Below, one piece after another: positions 1 through 10,115 of a DNA stretch of 64,000 nt. The stretch comes from Aquarana catesbeiana (lineage: Eukaryota > Chordata > Amphibia > Anura > Ranidae): NCBI RefSeq assembly GCF_042186555.1, contig NC_133333.1, positions 217,358,022-217,422,021 on the forward strand. The letters run 5' to 3'. Numbering within the stretch: the stretch's first letter is position 1; each line of letters starts with the position of its first letter. Under the pieces are notes generated by a model, which was not told the origin of the DNA, did not search any database, and saw nothing but the letters and a program-made list of their open reading frames with translations. Made by a program: the position numbers and the translations under genes.

Positions 1-1125
1 TGTGAACAAAATGATAAAAACGTAATTTGGCGCTCCAAATACGGGCCAATTAAGCTTACTGCGGAAACTACTGAAAAAATACATAAAAACCAGCAAGGCC
101 GTACGCTCTTTTGTGGGGACTTCAATTTAGTCCCTGACCCTTCCATTGATGTTAAGGGACCCTTTCCTATACAACGCCGGAAATCTACTCAGACTCCGCT
201 ACTACAAGCCAACGGCTTATTTGACATATGGAGATGCCAACACTCCATGGAAAAGGACTTTACCTTCTTTTCAAAACCACATTGCACTTATTCAAGAACA
301 ACTCCTACAAGACGCCATTGAGACAAAAATCCACACCATAACATGGTCAGATCATGCACCCATCTCCATATGTATAGGAAACAAGTCATCTCTCTCATTT
401 GCCGCCAACTGGATAAAGGATCCATACCTACCTGCTAATATGACATTCATACAAAAACGTCTGACAGAATACTTCAACATTAATATGCCTACAGCTAGCA
501 CAATCCTGCTACATTGTGGACAGTCCACAAAGCGTTTGTTCGCAGTGTTCTAATTCAACTGAATGCACAAACGAGGTGCCAAAGGACACGGCAGCTGACA
601 GAACTACTCAATAAAATTGAACACTTAGAAAAGATAAATAAAGTATCCCCCACGCACTTCAATAGCGATAACATTTTTATGGCCAGAAATGATCTTAAAA
701 CCTTCTTAAATGCCAAACACGCCAAGTCACTATTAAAAATACGATCTTCTTTTTACACAGCCAGCAATAAAGCTGGTAAACTGTTAGCAAACCAAATCAA
801 ACTAAGGCGGAATAAAAATAAAATTCCGCATATCCTACATCCCTCTACAGGAGACGAAAGTGTATCACCCCAAAGATATAGCTAATGCGTTTGGTGCGTA
901 TTATCGCACGCTATATAACTTAAAAAATGACCCCAACATAATACAACCCATGGATTCTGACATATCAGACTTTCTAGAATCAATGATTCTTCCCAAACTT
1001 TCCTCTGAACAACTGATATCCCTCAACGCTCCATTCTCCATACAAGAAATCTCCCAAGCTATTTCCACACTTCCCAACGGTAAAGCCCCGGGCCCGGACG
1101 GCTTCTCTGCCGAATATTACAAATT
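1..1125 (+). pseudogene. L1-type LINE ORF2, endonuclease to start of RT (5' part, runs off left edge)
   Basis: This is the left piece of a decayed L1-superfamily retrotransposon. The reading enters inside the apurinic-type endonuclease: the GDFN block lies near 118-130 and the late SDH motif near 349-357. The connector region follows, then the first RT block with KAPGPDGF at about 1083-1106. The frame changes near 514-550 and near 860-885, so it no longer encodes one protein. The piece ends at 1125, where a Penelope-like element has inserted, and resumes at 10698. The ORF1 and 5' UTR of the LINE would lie left of the window. L1 versus Tx1-like clade cannot be settled without a tree. Confidence 0.85.
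1095..1125. repeat. Left copy of the Penelope-element target-site duplication
   Basis: Bases 1098-1125 are repeated exactly at 10698-10725, on the other side of the Penelope insertion. A further CGG at 1095-1097 also matches, but it is shared with the element end, so the duplication is 28 to 31 bp. It lies in the RT-coding part of the host LINE, which shows that the LINE was present first. Confidence 0.88.
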
Positions 1126-1848
1126 GAAATGGATAATATATGTATCATCGCATAGTGGTCATGCGGATACAGAATAGTTATGTGTGCCACGTCTAATATG
1201 GATAGATTGGGAAAACAAGAAAGTGTGGGCAGGCACCAAGACTTTATAGGCACAATAAGGATACTATATTATTAAAAGTATTGTTTTTATTTCAAAAATA
1301 TTATATTAAAAAACGGGAAAGGACAAAAAGATAAAAACTAGGTATGACATACAATATGAACAGAATATGCACTCCATACACAATAGGTCAATTAGTGTAG
1401 AAAGAACAAAAAGATTGTAAGAACAACAAAAGACCAACACATCTTATTGATCTATATAGTTACAATACAAATTGTAGGGTTCAAACACTATGTGATGGTG
1501 GCAGTCAAATTCTGTGTAAGCTCATAAGCTCGACATGTTACGCGCCTTGTGCGCTTCTTCAGGAGCATAGAGTGGAAAAAACTGTAATAAATGATACAAT
1601 ATTATCAGAATTTCCAGAACATTTTTTTGTATGTACATTAACGTATACACCAAGAAGGAAGGAATTAATAAATGAAATAAGTGAATGGAGGCTGTCTAGA
1701 AAAAGCACCAAGGGAGCATCAACCCCGCAGTAATCAGGCGGAGAAAAGGCAATGTGGGGACAGGTGTAACATAGTATAAATCTATAATAGAGAGTAAGAA
1801 AAGTAGAGAAGTACAATATAAATTAATTAATAGGTAAAATCAGGGAAG

Positions 1849-2395
1849 GGGAAGGAGGGGCAAGGAGGAAGTATGATGGGCAGAAAGGAGGGGGGAGGGG
1901 AGGGAGGAAAAGGAGGAAGGAGAGGGGGGGGGGGGGGAATAGGCGGGAATGGGGAAGGGAAGGGAGAGAAAGGGGAAGGGAGGGTTAGGAATAGAGTGAC
2001 AGGAAAAAGGAAGGGAGAGGGAGGAAAGGAGGGGGGGGGGGAAAGAGGGGGGGGAAAAAGGGAGGGGAAGGAGAGGGGAGGGGAAAGGAGGGGAGGGGGG
2101 GGGGGGGAGAGGGGAGGGGGGGAGAGAGGAGGGGGAATATAGGGAAGGGAGAGTGGGGAGGTGGGGAGAGAGGGAAGGGAAGAGAGAGGAAGAGAAAAAA
2201 AATGGGAGTAAAGGAGGAGGAGGGGGGGAGGGGAGAACACTAACAAGGACGGAGGAGGAGGAAGGGGAGAAAGGGGGGGGTTTGGGGGGGAAAAAAGGGG
2301 AGGGAGGAAAAAAGGGGGGGGGGCGGAAACGGAAAAGGAGGGGGGAGGGGAAGGAGGGGGGGGGAAGGGGGGAGAGAGGGAAAGGGGTAAATATT
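1849..2395. repeat. G-rich, all-purine low-complexity tract (pLTR copy 1)
   Basis: About 550 bases consist almost only of G and A on the + strand, with many runs of 5 to 11 G. On the sense strand of the Penelope element this is a polypyrimidine tract. Open frames across it in several phases follow from the lack of stop codons in GA/CT sequence and are not genes. The equivalent tract is at 8150-8720. Run lengths differ between the copies, as expected from slippage or sequencing uncertainty. Confidence 0.9.
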
Positions 2396-2829
2396 AAGTA
2401 TAGTCTATAGGTAATATGAATGGAGATGACATATGTATTTAAAGGTGATTAGAAGGGGCAAAGGTACACTTACCCTAGTCAATGTAGAAACTCGTAATTA
2501 GGAAGGATAAAAACCCACAAATGTAACCGACTCTTTAGTAGATAGTAATAATTCCCAGCATTTTGGTGGAGAAGGCAGGGGAAAGGAACGGAAATGCTGT
2601 CGATCAAGGACAGGCTTGTAAATTTCATCAAGATATATGAACATTAAAGTTCCTTGTGGAGCTATGTAGTTCCCCCAATCATGCTGAGTCTGTTAGATAA
2701 GTAAAAAGATTGTCATATATAATAGAATCTGGACTGGGTGAGATTGAAGAGGGATGCTGGAAGTGTGGACTTACCTAATTGTAGAATATGTAGGAGTAAA
2801 AGAACAGAGGTGGGTGGTGGAGCGTAACG

Positions 2830-3420
2830 CCGCTATCTCACCACAGGTAGTAGTTTGTAGAATCAGTACACAGAGAGACGCCATGACGGCGTCTCTTGTA
2901 CACCCGCCCCGCCTGTAGTCACCAATCGGCAAGCCCGACGTGACGTCATTCAGGCCGGCCGCTGGCGCGTACTGCGCATGACCCAATCACCGGCGCACAT
3001 CAAAACAGCCGATAGCGCGCCGGGGAGAGGGGCGGCAGTCGCGTCTAGGTAACCAAGCAACCAGAGGGGGCCGGGTCTGGAGCACAGACCGCTCAACCCC
3101 CTGTGGACAAGTCATCCAATGGCGCAAAGAGGGGCAGACAGAGGGGCGGTCCAAGCACCTGCATCCAATGGATCTGGATGCAGGGAGGTCCGACACCGCG
3201 CATCTGCCCATCCATGTCGGCCAATAGATGTCCGTCCACAATGGAAAGGGGGGGGAGAGAGAGGAACGGCGCAGACACGGCCACACCGACTTGGCAGCCA
3301 TGGGATACCGAACGCGCCACCATCCACAGTGATAGTAGAGGTGGCGCTGGGCGGCCGCACATTGCCCCTAGTGGCCCCACCATAGCACTGCAGATGGAAG
3401 ATTTACCCCAGGTGGTATAG
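2830..3420 (-). promoter_or_regulatory. CpG-rich block of pLTR copy 1 with a CRE palindrome
   Basis: This block is far richer in G+C and CpG than its surroundings and contains the full CRE octamer TGACGTCA at 2941-2948 and several CCAAT/ATTGG boxes. It is the downstream duplicate of the block at 9160-9750 that would drive the element, and here it lies in the 3' UTR. Firing from here toward 1126 would send transcripts into the host LINE. Confidence 0.5.
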
Positions 3421-3785
3421 ACAGTCTCCATAATGCATCTGTAAATACAATGAACACATGAAATTACAAATTATAAGAACAGTATATATTCATATAAATA
3501 TGAGTATCAAAATAACGGTTGCAAACAGTCATAACAGCGATAGGATGGGAAGGAAAAAGGGGGGAAGGGCAATGACATATTGTGAAACCTATGAAAGTGC
3601 ATTATATTTACAATTGGTTTGTAAAACGTATACAATTTGGTATTTGTTAATCAGATGTGTATACAGAGGTATATAGGGGGTTCTAGGTCGGCCTAGGTTA
3701 GTCGGTGGGACACTAAGATAGATTTCAATTGGTAGATGGGGATAATTTGATGTACTTATCCCACTCACATTGAGTCCACTTAGAT

Positions 3786-6164
3786 TTAAAGAAATGGTTT
3801 ATATGATTGGGCCTCATTGATCCCTGGAGGGATGGTGGCCCTCAAGTGTTCGATCCATAGTGTTTCTTGTTGACAAACTTTTTTGTCCCACTCGCCACCC
3901 CTAGGATCCGGTGGGATGACTGTTAGTGCGATAAATGAGACAAGAGAGGTATTGAATTTGTGATAGAGATCCAAGTGCCTACTGACTGCCGTCACCATTT
4001 TTCCTTCCCCAGAATAATAAACGTGGTCCCTAATTCTGCAGCGTAGATGTCTAATGGTCTTCCCTACATAGAATGCACCACATTGGCATAACATTAAGTA
4101 TACCACACCTTTTGTATCACAATCTGCATAGAATTTGGGTATAAATTTTTCTCCATTTGGTAGTGTGAAGGAGTTTCCTACTTTGATCCAAGGGCAAAAG
4201 GAACATTTGCCGCATTGGGCCATTCCTAGTTTAGAATATCTGGATTTGGGTGTGGCAATATAGTGACTTGAGGTCAATTGGTCGCCTATGGACCTTGTTC
4301 GTTTAAATGTAATTTGGGGATTGGGACTGATATATTTGTTTAGAATAGGGTCCTCCTGAAGGATCGGCCAATGTTTATTCAATATGTCCCTAAGCTTATG
4401 GTGTTGTTGGGAAAATTTAGTAATAAATCTCACTGAAGTATTGGTCAAAGCATTTTTCTGTTTAAAGAGTAAGGAAATCCTTGACTGTCGGATGGCCTTA
4501 TTATATGCACTGCGTAGTATGGTTTTCTTGTAGCCTCTTGTTAAAAGTCTATGGCGGAGTGCTCGAGCTTGGACTTTGAATTCCTCTAGGTGTGTGCAGT
4601 TGCGACGTAACCTCAGATATTGTGCATAAGGTATACTCTTAATGAGTGATCTAGGGTGGGCACTACCCGCATGTAGTAGGGTATTTCCTGCCGTTTCTTT
4701 TCTGAACAAGGTGGTCGCTAGACAGTCATCTTGGTCTTTAAAAATAGTTAGATCTAAGAAAGTTATTTGGTTTATATGAGCTGAAGTAGTAAACTTAAGA
4801 TTCATCGAGTTATGGTTAATTGTCTGGATGAACTCATCCAGCAATTTACGAGTTCCTGTCCATACTAGGAAAATATCGTCTATATACCTCCGCCATATGA
4901 GGATCTGATCGGTGTATATAGTCAAGTCCTCAAGTGAAAAAATATTGCGTTCCCACCCCCCCAGGTACAGGTTGGCGTAGGCCGGTGCACAACAAGTGCC
5001 CATGGCCACGCCCTGTACCTGGAGGAAGTGGGAATCTTTAAAGCAAAAGTAATTGCGAGTCAACACAAATTGAAGTAGTTCAAGTATGAATTCACAGAAT
5101 TCCCAGCTATAATGGTCTTGTTCCCTTAAAAAGGTGCGTACCATCCCGATGCCCTGCTCGTGTGGGATGCTAGAGTACAGTGACTCTACATCCAATGTCA
5201 CGAGGAGGGCATCGGGAGGGACTGACAATCCCTCTATTTGTTTCAACAGATCCAACGTATCACGTGTATAAGATGGAAGGCTTAATACGTGTGGCATTAA
5301 AATAGAGTCTATAAAGCGACTAGCATGTTCAGAGAGAGAGCCAATTCCGGAGACGATAGGTCGACCGGGGGGTAATGTAGGGTGTTTATGTATTTTCGGT
5401 AGGGCGTAAAACGTGGCTTCTTTAGGTTTCTTGACATTGAGGTAATTGTACGTATCTTGATCAATTAGGCCCTTTTGAAAGGCCTTGCCAATAGTCTCCA
5501 GATATTCTTGCTTAAATGTCAAAATTTGCGTCTCAAGCAAGGGACGATAGCAATGTTTGTCCGCTAGGATTTTGGTCACCATAGTTTCATAGTACGTTTT
5601 TGTCATCAGGACAATATTCCCTCCTTTATCCGCAGGTTTTATTTCTAAGTCTGGTTGATTTTTAAGAATTTGAAGAGCTTGTTTTTGTGAATGAGAAAGA
5701 TTTCCTGGGGTTACTGACATAGTGATCTCTTTTATGTCTTTAATCATTCCGGTAAGGAAGGCCCAGATATGTGCATTTGTAGTTAGTTCTGGGAACCGCT
5801 GTGATTTAGGTTTAAATTTTTTAGTATTGGGTATATATACATTGGATGCCTCTGTCTCTTGTGATACATCAGATGGTTCATTTTCCTCCAATAGGAGTAT
5901 CAAGTCTCGGAGAGCACGAAACTCTTCCATAGAAAAATTTTTTACTTGTTCAGATATTGCCTTATCTTGTTTAGACTGTACTACGTCTTTATCAAAGAGA
6001 AATTTGTATGTTAAATTACGTGAGAAAAGATAAACATCTTTTATTGTCTCATATTTGTCAATATTAGTTGAAGGACAGAAGCTTAGTCCAAGTTTAAGGA
6101 CCTCAAGTGTTTCCCTATCAAAGAGGTAGGGTGTTAAATTAATGACTTCCAAATCTGGGGTCAC
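3786..6164 (-). CDS. Penelope-like ORF2: reverse transcriptase with GIY-YIG endonuclease
   Basis: This 792-codon frame encodes the polymerase/endonuclease that copies the element RNA and nicks target DNA. RT motifs are in order: motif A LDVESLY (catalytic Asp about 325), motif B GVAMGT (about 385-390) and motif C YIDD (about 427-430). A Cys cluster CGKCSFC (651-657) precedes the GIY-YIG domain: GVVYL (686-690), YVGKT (699-703), the RCRIRDH arginines (708-714) and a candidate catalytic Glu in QQETLW (767). The length suits a Penelope RT+EN core. The first codon listed is GTG. There is no in-frame ATG upstream before a TAG near 6247, and the frame is open through the ORF1 overlap, so a -1 shift from ORF1 is the likelier way in. 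No internal stops are seen, so it may be intact. Confidence 0.93.
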   Translation of the reverse strand: MTPDLEVINLTPYLFDRETLEVLKLGLSFCPSTNIDKYETIKDVYLFSRNLTYKFLFDKDVVQSKQDKAISEQVKNFSMEEFRALRDLILLLEENEPSDVSQETEASNVYIPNTKKFKPKSQRFPELTTNAHIWAFLTGMIKDIKEITMSVTPGNLSHSQKQALQILKNQPDLEIKPADKGGNIVLMTKTYYETMVTKILADKHCYRPLLETQILTFKQEYLETIGKAFQKGLIDQDTYNYLNVKKPKEATFYALPKIHKHPTLPPGRPIVSGIGSLSEHASRFIDSILMPHVLSLPSYTRDTLDLLKQIEGLSVPPDALLVTLDVESLYSSIPHEQGIGMVRTFLREQDHYSWEFCEFILELLQFVLTRNYFCFKDSHFLQVQGVAMGTCCAPAYANLYLGGWERNIFSLEDLTIYTDQILIWRRYIDDIFLVWTGTRKLLDEFIQTINHNSMNLKFTTSAHINQITFLDLTIFKDQDDCLATTLFRKETAGNTLLHAGSAHPRSLIKSIPYAQYLRLRRNCTHLEEFKVQARALRHRLLTRGYKKTILRSAYNKAIRQSRISLLFKQKNALTNTSVRFITKFSQQHHKLRDILNKHWPILQEDPILNKYISPNPQITFKRTRSIGDQLTSSHYIATPKSRYSKLGMAQCGKCSFCPWIKVGNSFTLPNGEKFIPKFYADCDTKGVVYLMLCQCGAFYVGKTIRHLRCRIRDHVYYSGEGKMVTAVSRHLDLYHKFNTSLVSFIALTVIPPDPRGGEWDKKVCQQETLWIEHLRATIPPGINEAQSYKPFL

Positions 6165-7201
6165 GTCTGTGTTGTCGGGTTCGTGGGTATTTGAAAATTT
6201 ATCTGTGTCTGTGGAGTTTGAATGTGTGCATCTAGTGTGCTTTGTCTAATATTGGGTGCTCGTTGTGTTAACGGTGAGGGGATACTAGGGGGGTTTTGGC
6301 CCATTTCTATGGGACCTGCACTATTGGGTGTTTGTGATTGATTGTTCAATATCTGTATCGCTTGTAGGGCAGTTGCTCCTAGATATTTTGGTTGTGCAGG
6401 TGATTTGCCATTAGATTGTGACGTGTGCCCTTTAGTTTGTGAATGTGCTGAAAATTTCGTGTCTGTCTTTGGGGGGCGTTTAGAGGAGGGTGCGTATGAG
6501 TCCCCACCATAATCTCTTTTTTGTGCTGTGGCATTGTTTCGGGAGTAGTGTTGGTTGTGTCTCGGGACAAAGGATGTTGATCTAAATGAGGAGTCTGATT
6601 CAGTATCCTCATCGGTGGTTACATAGTTGTTAGTTTTCGTGACCCGGTGATGGTTTCTAGAACCCTTACGTAGCATGGTATTCTGCCAATGGTATGCAAA
6701 GCCTTCAGAGAAGGCTAATCGGTCTTTTGATAGTTTGTTTTGTTTTTTATAGATAATGTCTTTGGTGATTTTTGTTATGTAGTCTTTCGTTTCTTGGACT
6801 CGTTTGGAAAAAAGGGTATGTTCCCTGATAGACTCGTTTGATGTTTGTAGAAAGAGGATCTCCTGATCCAGTGTGTTTAGTTCTGTCTGATAATGAATTA
6901 TCAGCAGTTTCATTAGTTCCGTACTACACTGAGTTAGTATGTTTTCCCATTTGAGTCTAAAATCTGGGGATGTGACTTGAAAGGAGGGATAAAGTTGAAT
7001 CCTGAGACCCAGAGGGTTAATTGTTTCCCGTACATATTTATGTAAGAATTCAATGTGCCAGTGTAAATTGGCCTTCTTTTTAAGAACACGTTTTAGTTTA
7101 GCCATATACTGGTTTATGCCGATTTCTTGTTCAGTATTCGTGTTACAGTTCGTTTGGATCTCTGTCATATAGCCTAGCCAGCCAGTCCCAACAAAATCCA
7201 T
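6161..7201 (-). CDS. Penelope-like ORF1, unknown N-terminal protein (346 aa)
   Basis: The frame starts at an ATG (7201-7199) with A at -3 and G at +4, 238 bp downstream of the junction with the truncated copy. Residues about 1-190 are rich in charged and amphipathic helix-type sequence. They include a motif around LHWHIEFLHKY (47-57) and PLGLRIQLYP (63-72), which I believe recurs in N-terminal regions of vertebrate Neptune-type elements (recall, not searched). The C-terminal third is a low-complexity, Ser/Thr/Pro/Gln-rich and basic tail, possibly RNA binding. The frame stops in a TGA at 6163-6161 and overlaps ORF2 in the -1 frame. In related elements this region may be continuous with the RT ORF. 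No enzymatic motif was recognised. Confidence 0.75.
   Translation of the reverse strand: MDFVGTGWLGYMTEIQTNCNTNTEQEIGINQYMAKLKRVLKKKANLHWHIEFLHKYVRETINPLGLRIQLYPSFQVTSPDFRLKWENILTQCSTELMKLLIIHYQTELNTLDQEILFLQTSNESIREHTLFSKRVQETKDYITKITKDIIYKKQNKLSKDRLAFSEGFAYHWQNTMLRKGSRNHHRVTKTNNYVTTDEDTESDSSFRSTSFVPRHNQHYSRNNATAQKRDYGGDSYAPSSKRPPKTDTKFSAHSQTKGHTSQSNGKSPAQPKYLGATALQAIQILNNQSQTPNSAGPIEMGQNPPSIPSPLTQRAPNIRQSTLDAHIQTPQTQINFQIPTNPTTQT
6194..6200 (-). promoter_or_regulatory. Candidate -1 ribosomal frameshift heptamer between ORF1 and ORF2
   Basis: On the - strand the heptamer A AAT TTT lies in ORF1 phase exactly as X XXY YYZ requires. A one-base backward slip moves translation into the ORF2 frame, which stays open from here. 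The ORF1 stop is about 31 bases downstream. Whether a stimulatory RNA structure follows cannot be judged by eye. The alternative is a one-base lesion in an originally single ORF that happens to lie at a slippery run. Confidence 0.5.
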
Positions 7202-8149
7202 GATAGATACAAATATATATACAGTAAATGCTGACTAATCACTATACATATAAGCAAGGAAGGAGAAAAAAGAAAAACCGTGAGAGAATAATGAATGGGG
7301 AAAAGAAGGGAGAAGGGTAAATCAGGAGTTATGACTTAATGTAAATTAACCGTAAGTTGGGTAGTCATTGGGCAGTTTTATAAAAAAAGGGTACATAAAC
7401 CACTAGAAAATGCCCGGGTGCTTCCACCCATATTAATTGAAATGGATAATATATGTATCATCGCATAGTGGTCATGCGGATACAGAATAGTTATGTGTGC
7501 CACGTCTAATATGGATAGATTGGGAAAACAAGAAAGTGTGGGCAGGCACCAAGACTTTATAGGCACAATAAGGATACTATATTATTAAAAGTATTGTTTT
7601 TATTTCAAAAATATTATATTAAAAAACGGGAAAGGACAAAAAGATAAAAACTAGGTATGACATACAATATGAACAGAATATGCACTCCATACACAATAGG
7701 TCAATTAGTGTAGAAAGAACAAAAAGATTGTAAGAACAACAAAAGACCAACACATCTTATTGATCTATATAGTTACAATACAAATTGTAGGGTTCAAACA
7801 CTATGTGATGGTGGCAGTCAAATTCTGTGTAAGCTCATAAGCTCGACATGTTACGCGCCTTGTGCGCTTCTTCAGGAGCATAGAGTGGAAAAAACTGTAA
7901 TAAATGATACAATATTATCAGAATTTCCAGAACATTTTTTTGTATGTACATTAACGTATACACCAAGAAGGAAGGAATTAATAAATGAAATAAGTGAATG
8001 GAGGCTGTCTAGAAAAAGCACCAAGGGAGCATCAACCCCGCAGTAATCAGGCGGAGAAAAGGCAATGTGGGGACAGGTGTAACATAGTATAAATCTATAA
8101 TAGAGAGTAAGAAAAGTAGAGAAGTACAATATAAATTAATTAATAGGTA

Positions 8150-8720
8150 AAATCAGGGAAGGGGAAGGAAGGGGAAGGAGGGGCAAGGAGGAAGTATGAT
8201 GGGCAGAAAGGAGGGGGGAGGGGAGGGAGGAAAAGGAGGAAGGAGAGGGGGGGGGGGGAATAGGCGGGAATGGGGAAGGGAAGGGAGAGAAAGGGGAAGG
8301 GAGGGTTAGGAATAGAGTGACAGGAAAAAGGAAGGGAGAGGGAGGAAAGGAGGGGGGGGAGGGGGGGGGAAAGAGGGGGGGGGGGAAAGGGAGGGGAAGG
8401 AGAGGGGAGGGGAAAGGAGGGGGGGGGGGGGGAGGGGAGAGGGGAGGGGGGGAGAGAGGAGGGGGAATATAGGGAAGGGAGAGTGGGGAGGTGGGGAGAG
8501 AGGGAAGGGAAGAGAGAGGAAGAGAAAAAAAATGGTAGTAAAGGAGGAGGAGGGGGGGAGGGGAGAACACTAACAAGGACGGAGGAGGAGGAAGGGGAGA
8601 AAGGGGGGGGTTTGGGGGGGAAAAAAGGGGAGGGAGGAAAAAAGGGGGGGGGCCGGAAACGGAAAAGGAGGGGGGAGGGGAAGGAGGGGGGGGGAAGGGG
8701 GGAGAGAGGGAAAGGGGTAA
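8150..8720. repeat. G-rich purine tract (pLTR copy 2)
   Basis: This is the counterpart of the tract at 1849-2395, here lying in the presumed 5' leader of the full Penelope copy. On the transcript it would be a C/U-rich stretch of about 570 nt before ORF1. Long G-runs on the template strand give strong quadruplex potential. Confidence 0.85.
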
Positions 8721-9159
8721 ATATTAAGTATAGTCTATAGGTAATATGAATGGAGATGACATATGTATTTAAAGGTGATTAGAAGGGGCAAAGGTACACT
8801 TACCCTAGTCAATGTAGAAACTCGTAATTAGGAAGGATAAAAACCCACAAATGTAACCGACTCTTTAGTAGATAGTAATAATTCCCAGCATTTTGGTGGA
8901 GAAGGCAGGGGAAAGGAACGGAAATGCTGTCGATCAAGGACAGGCTTGTAAATTTCATCAAGATATATGAACATTAAAGTTCCTTGTGGAGCTATGTAGT
9001 TCCCCCAATCATGCTGAGTCTGTTAGATAAGTAAAAAGATTGTCATATATAATAGAATCTGGACTGGGTGAGATTGAAGAGGGATGCTGGAAGTGTGGAC
9101 TTACCTAATTGTAGAATATGTAGGAGTAAAAGAACAGAGGTGGGTGGTGGAGCGTAACG

Positions 9160-9750
9160 CCGCTATCTCACCACAGGTAGTAGTTTGTAGAATCAGTACA
9201 CAGAGAGACGCCATGACGGCGTCTCTTGTACACCCGCCCCGCCTGTAGTCACCAATCGGCAAGCCCGACGTGACGTCATTCAGGCCGGCCGCTGGCGCGT
9301 ACTGCGCATGACCCAATCACCGGCGCACATCAAAACAGCCGATAGCGCGCCGGGGAGAGGGGCGGCAGTCGCGTCTAGGTAACCAAGCAACCAGAGGGGG
9401 CCGGGTCTGGAGCACAGACCGCTCAACCTCCTGTGGACAAGTCATCCAATGGCGCAAAGAGGGGCAGACAGAGGGGCGGTCCAAGCACCTGCATCCAATG
9501 GATCTGGATGCAGGGAGGTCCGACACCGCGCATCTGCCCATCCATGTCGGCCAATAGATGTCCGTCCACAATGGAAAGGGGGGGGAGAGAGAGGAACGGC
9601 GCAGACACGGCCACACCGACTTGGCAGCCATGGGATACCGAACGCGCCACCATCCACAGTGATAGTAGAGGTGGCGCTGGGCGGCCGCACATTGCCCCTA
9701 GTGGCCCCACCATAGCACTGCAGATGGAAGATTTACCCCAGGTGGTATAG
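9160..9750 (-). promoter_or_regulatory. Putative promoter of the Penelope element (CpG block with CRE)
   Basis: This GC- and CpG-rich block sits about 2 kb upstream of the ORF1 start in the direction of transcription. It carries a perfect CRE palindrome TGACGTCA at 9271-9278 plus CCAAT boxes near 9252, 9313 and 9446. No TATA box is obvious. The promoter role is inferred from position and composition and from the known presence of promoters in Penelope pLTRs. Confidence 0.45.
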
Positions 9751-10115
9751 ACAGTCTCCATAATGCATCTGTAAATACAATGAACACATGAAATTACAAA
9801 TTATAAGAACAGTATATATTCATATAAATATGAGTATCAAAATAACGGTTGCAAACAGTCATAACAGCAATAGGATGGGAAGGAAAAAGGGGGGAAGGGC
9901 AATGACATATTGTGAAACCTATGAAAGTGCATTATATTTACAATTGGTTTGTAAAACGTATACAATTTGGTATTTGTTAATCAGATGTGTATACAGAGGT
10001 ATATAGGGGGTTCTAGGTCGGCCTAGGTTAGTCGGTGGGACACTAAGATAGATTTCAATTGGTAGATGGGGATAATTTGATGTACTTATCCCACTCACAT
10101 TGAGTCCACTTAGAT

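Larger units (their letters stand above)
1126..4367 (-). repeat. pLTR, copy at the 3' end of the Penelope element
   Basis: This 3.24 kb segment is repeated directly at 7439-10697. On the - strand it holds the last 193 codons of ORF2, a short AT-rich stretch, a CpG-rich block (about 3420-2830), a single-copy-looking stretch, a pyrimidine tract (about 2395-1849 on the sense strand) and an AT-rich end. Differences from the other copy include 3097 versus 9427 and 3859 versus 10189, plus length changes in the G-runs. Confidence 0.9.

Noticed and set aside
1827..2410. Several long open frames rich in Gly/Arg/Glu or Pro/Ser/Leu
   Set aside because: They are translations of a pure GA/CT tract, open in many phases because stop codons are rare in such sequence. 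The same holds for 8136-8740.
3093..3431. Five overlapping open frames of 80-112 codons on both strands
   Set aside because: They overlap in a CpG-rich block of the pLTR and are duplicated at 9423-9761; no codon or family signal supports any of them.
1126..4367. Hammerhead ribozyme expected in Penelope pLTRs
   Set aside because: I scanned both strands for CTGATGA with a following GAAA arm. Only CTGATGA-like matches in coding sequence (about 5606) or non-matching variants (about 2630) were seen, so no ribozyme is claimed.
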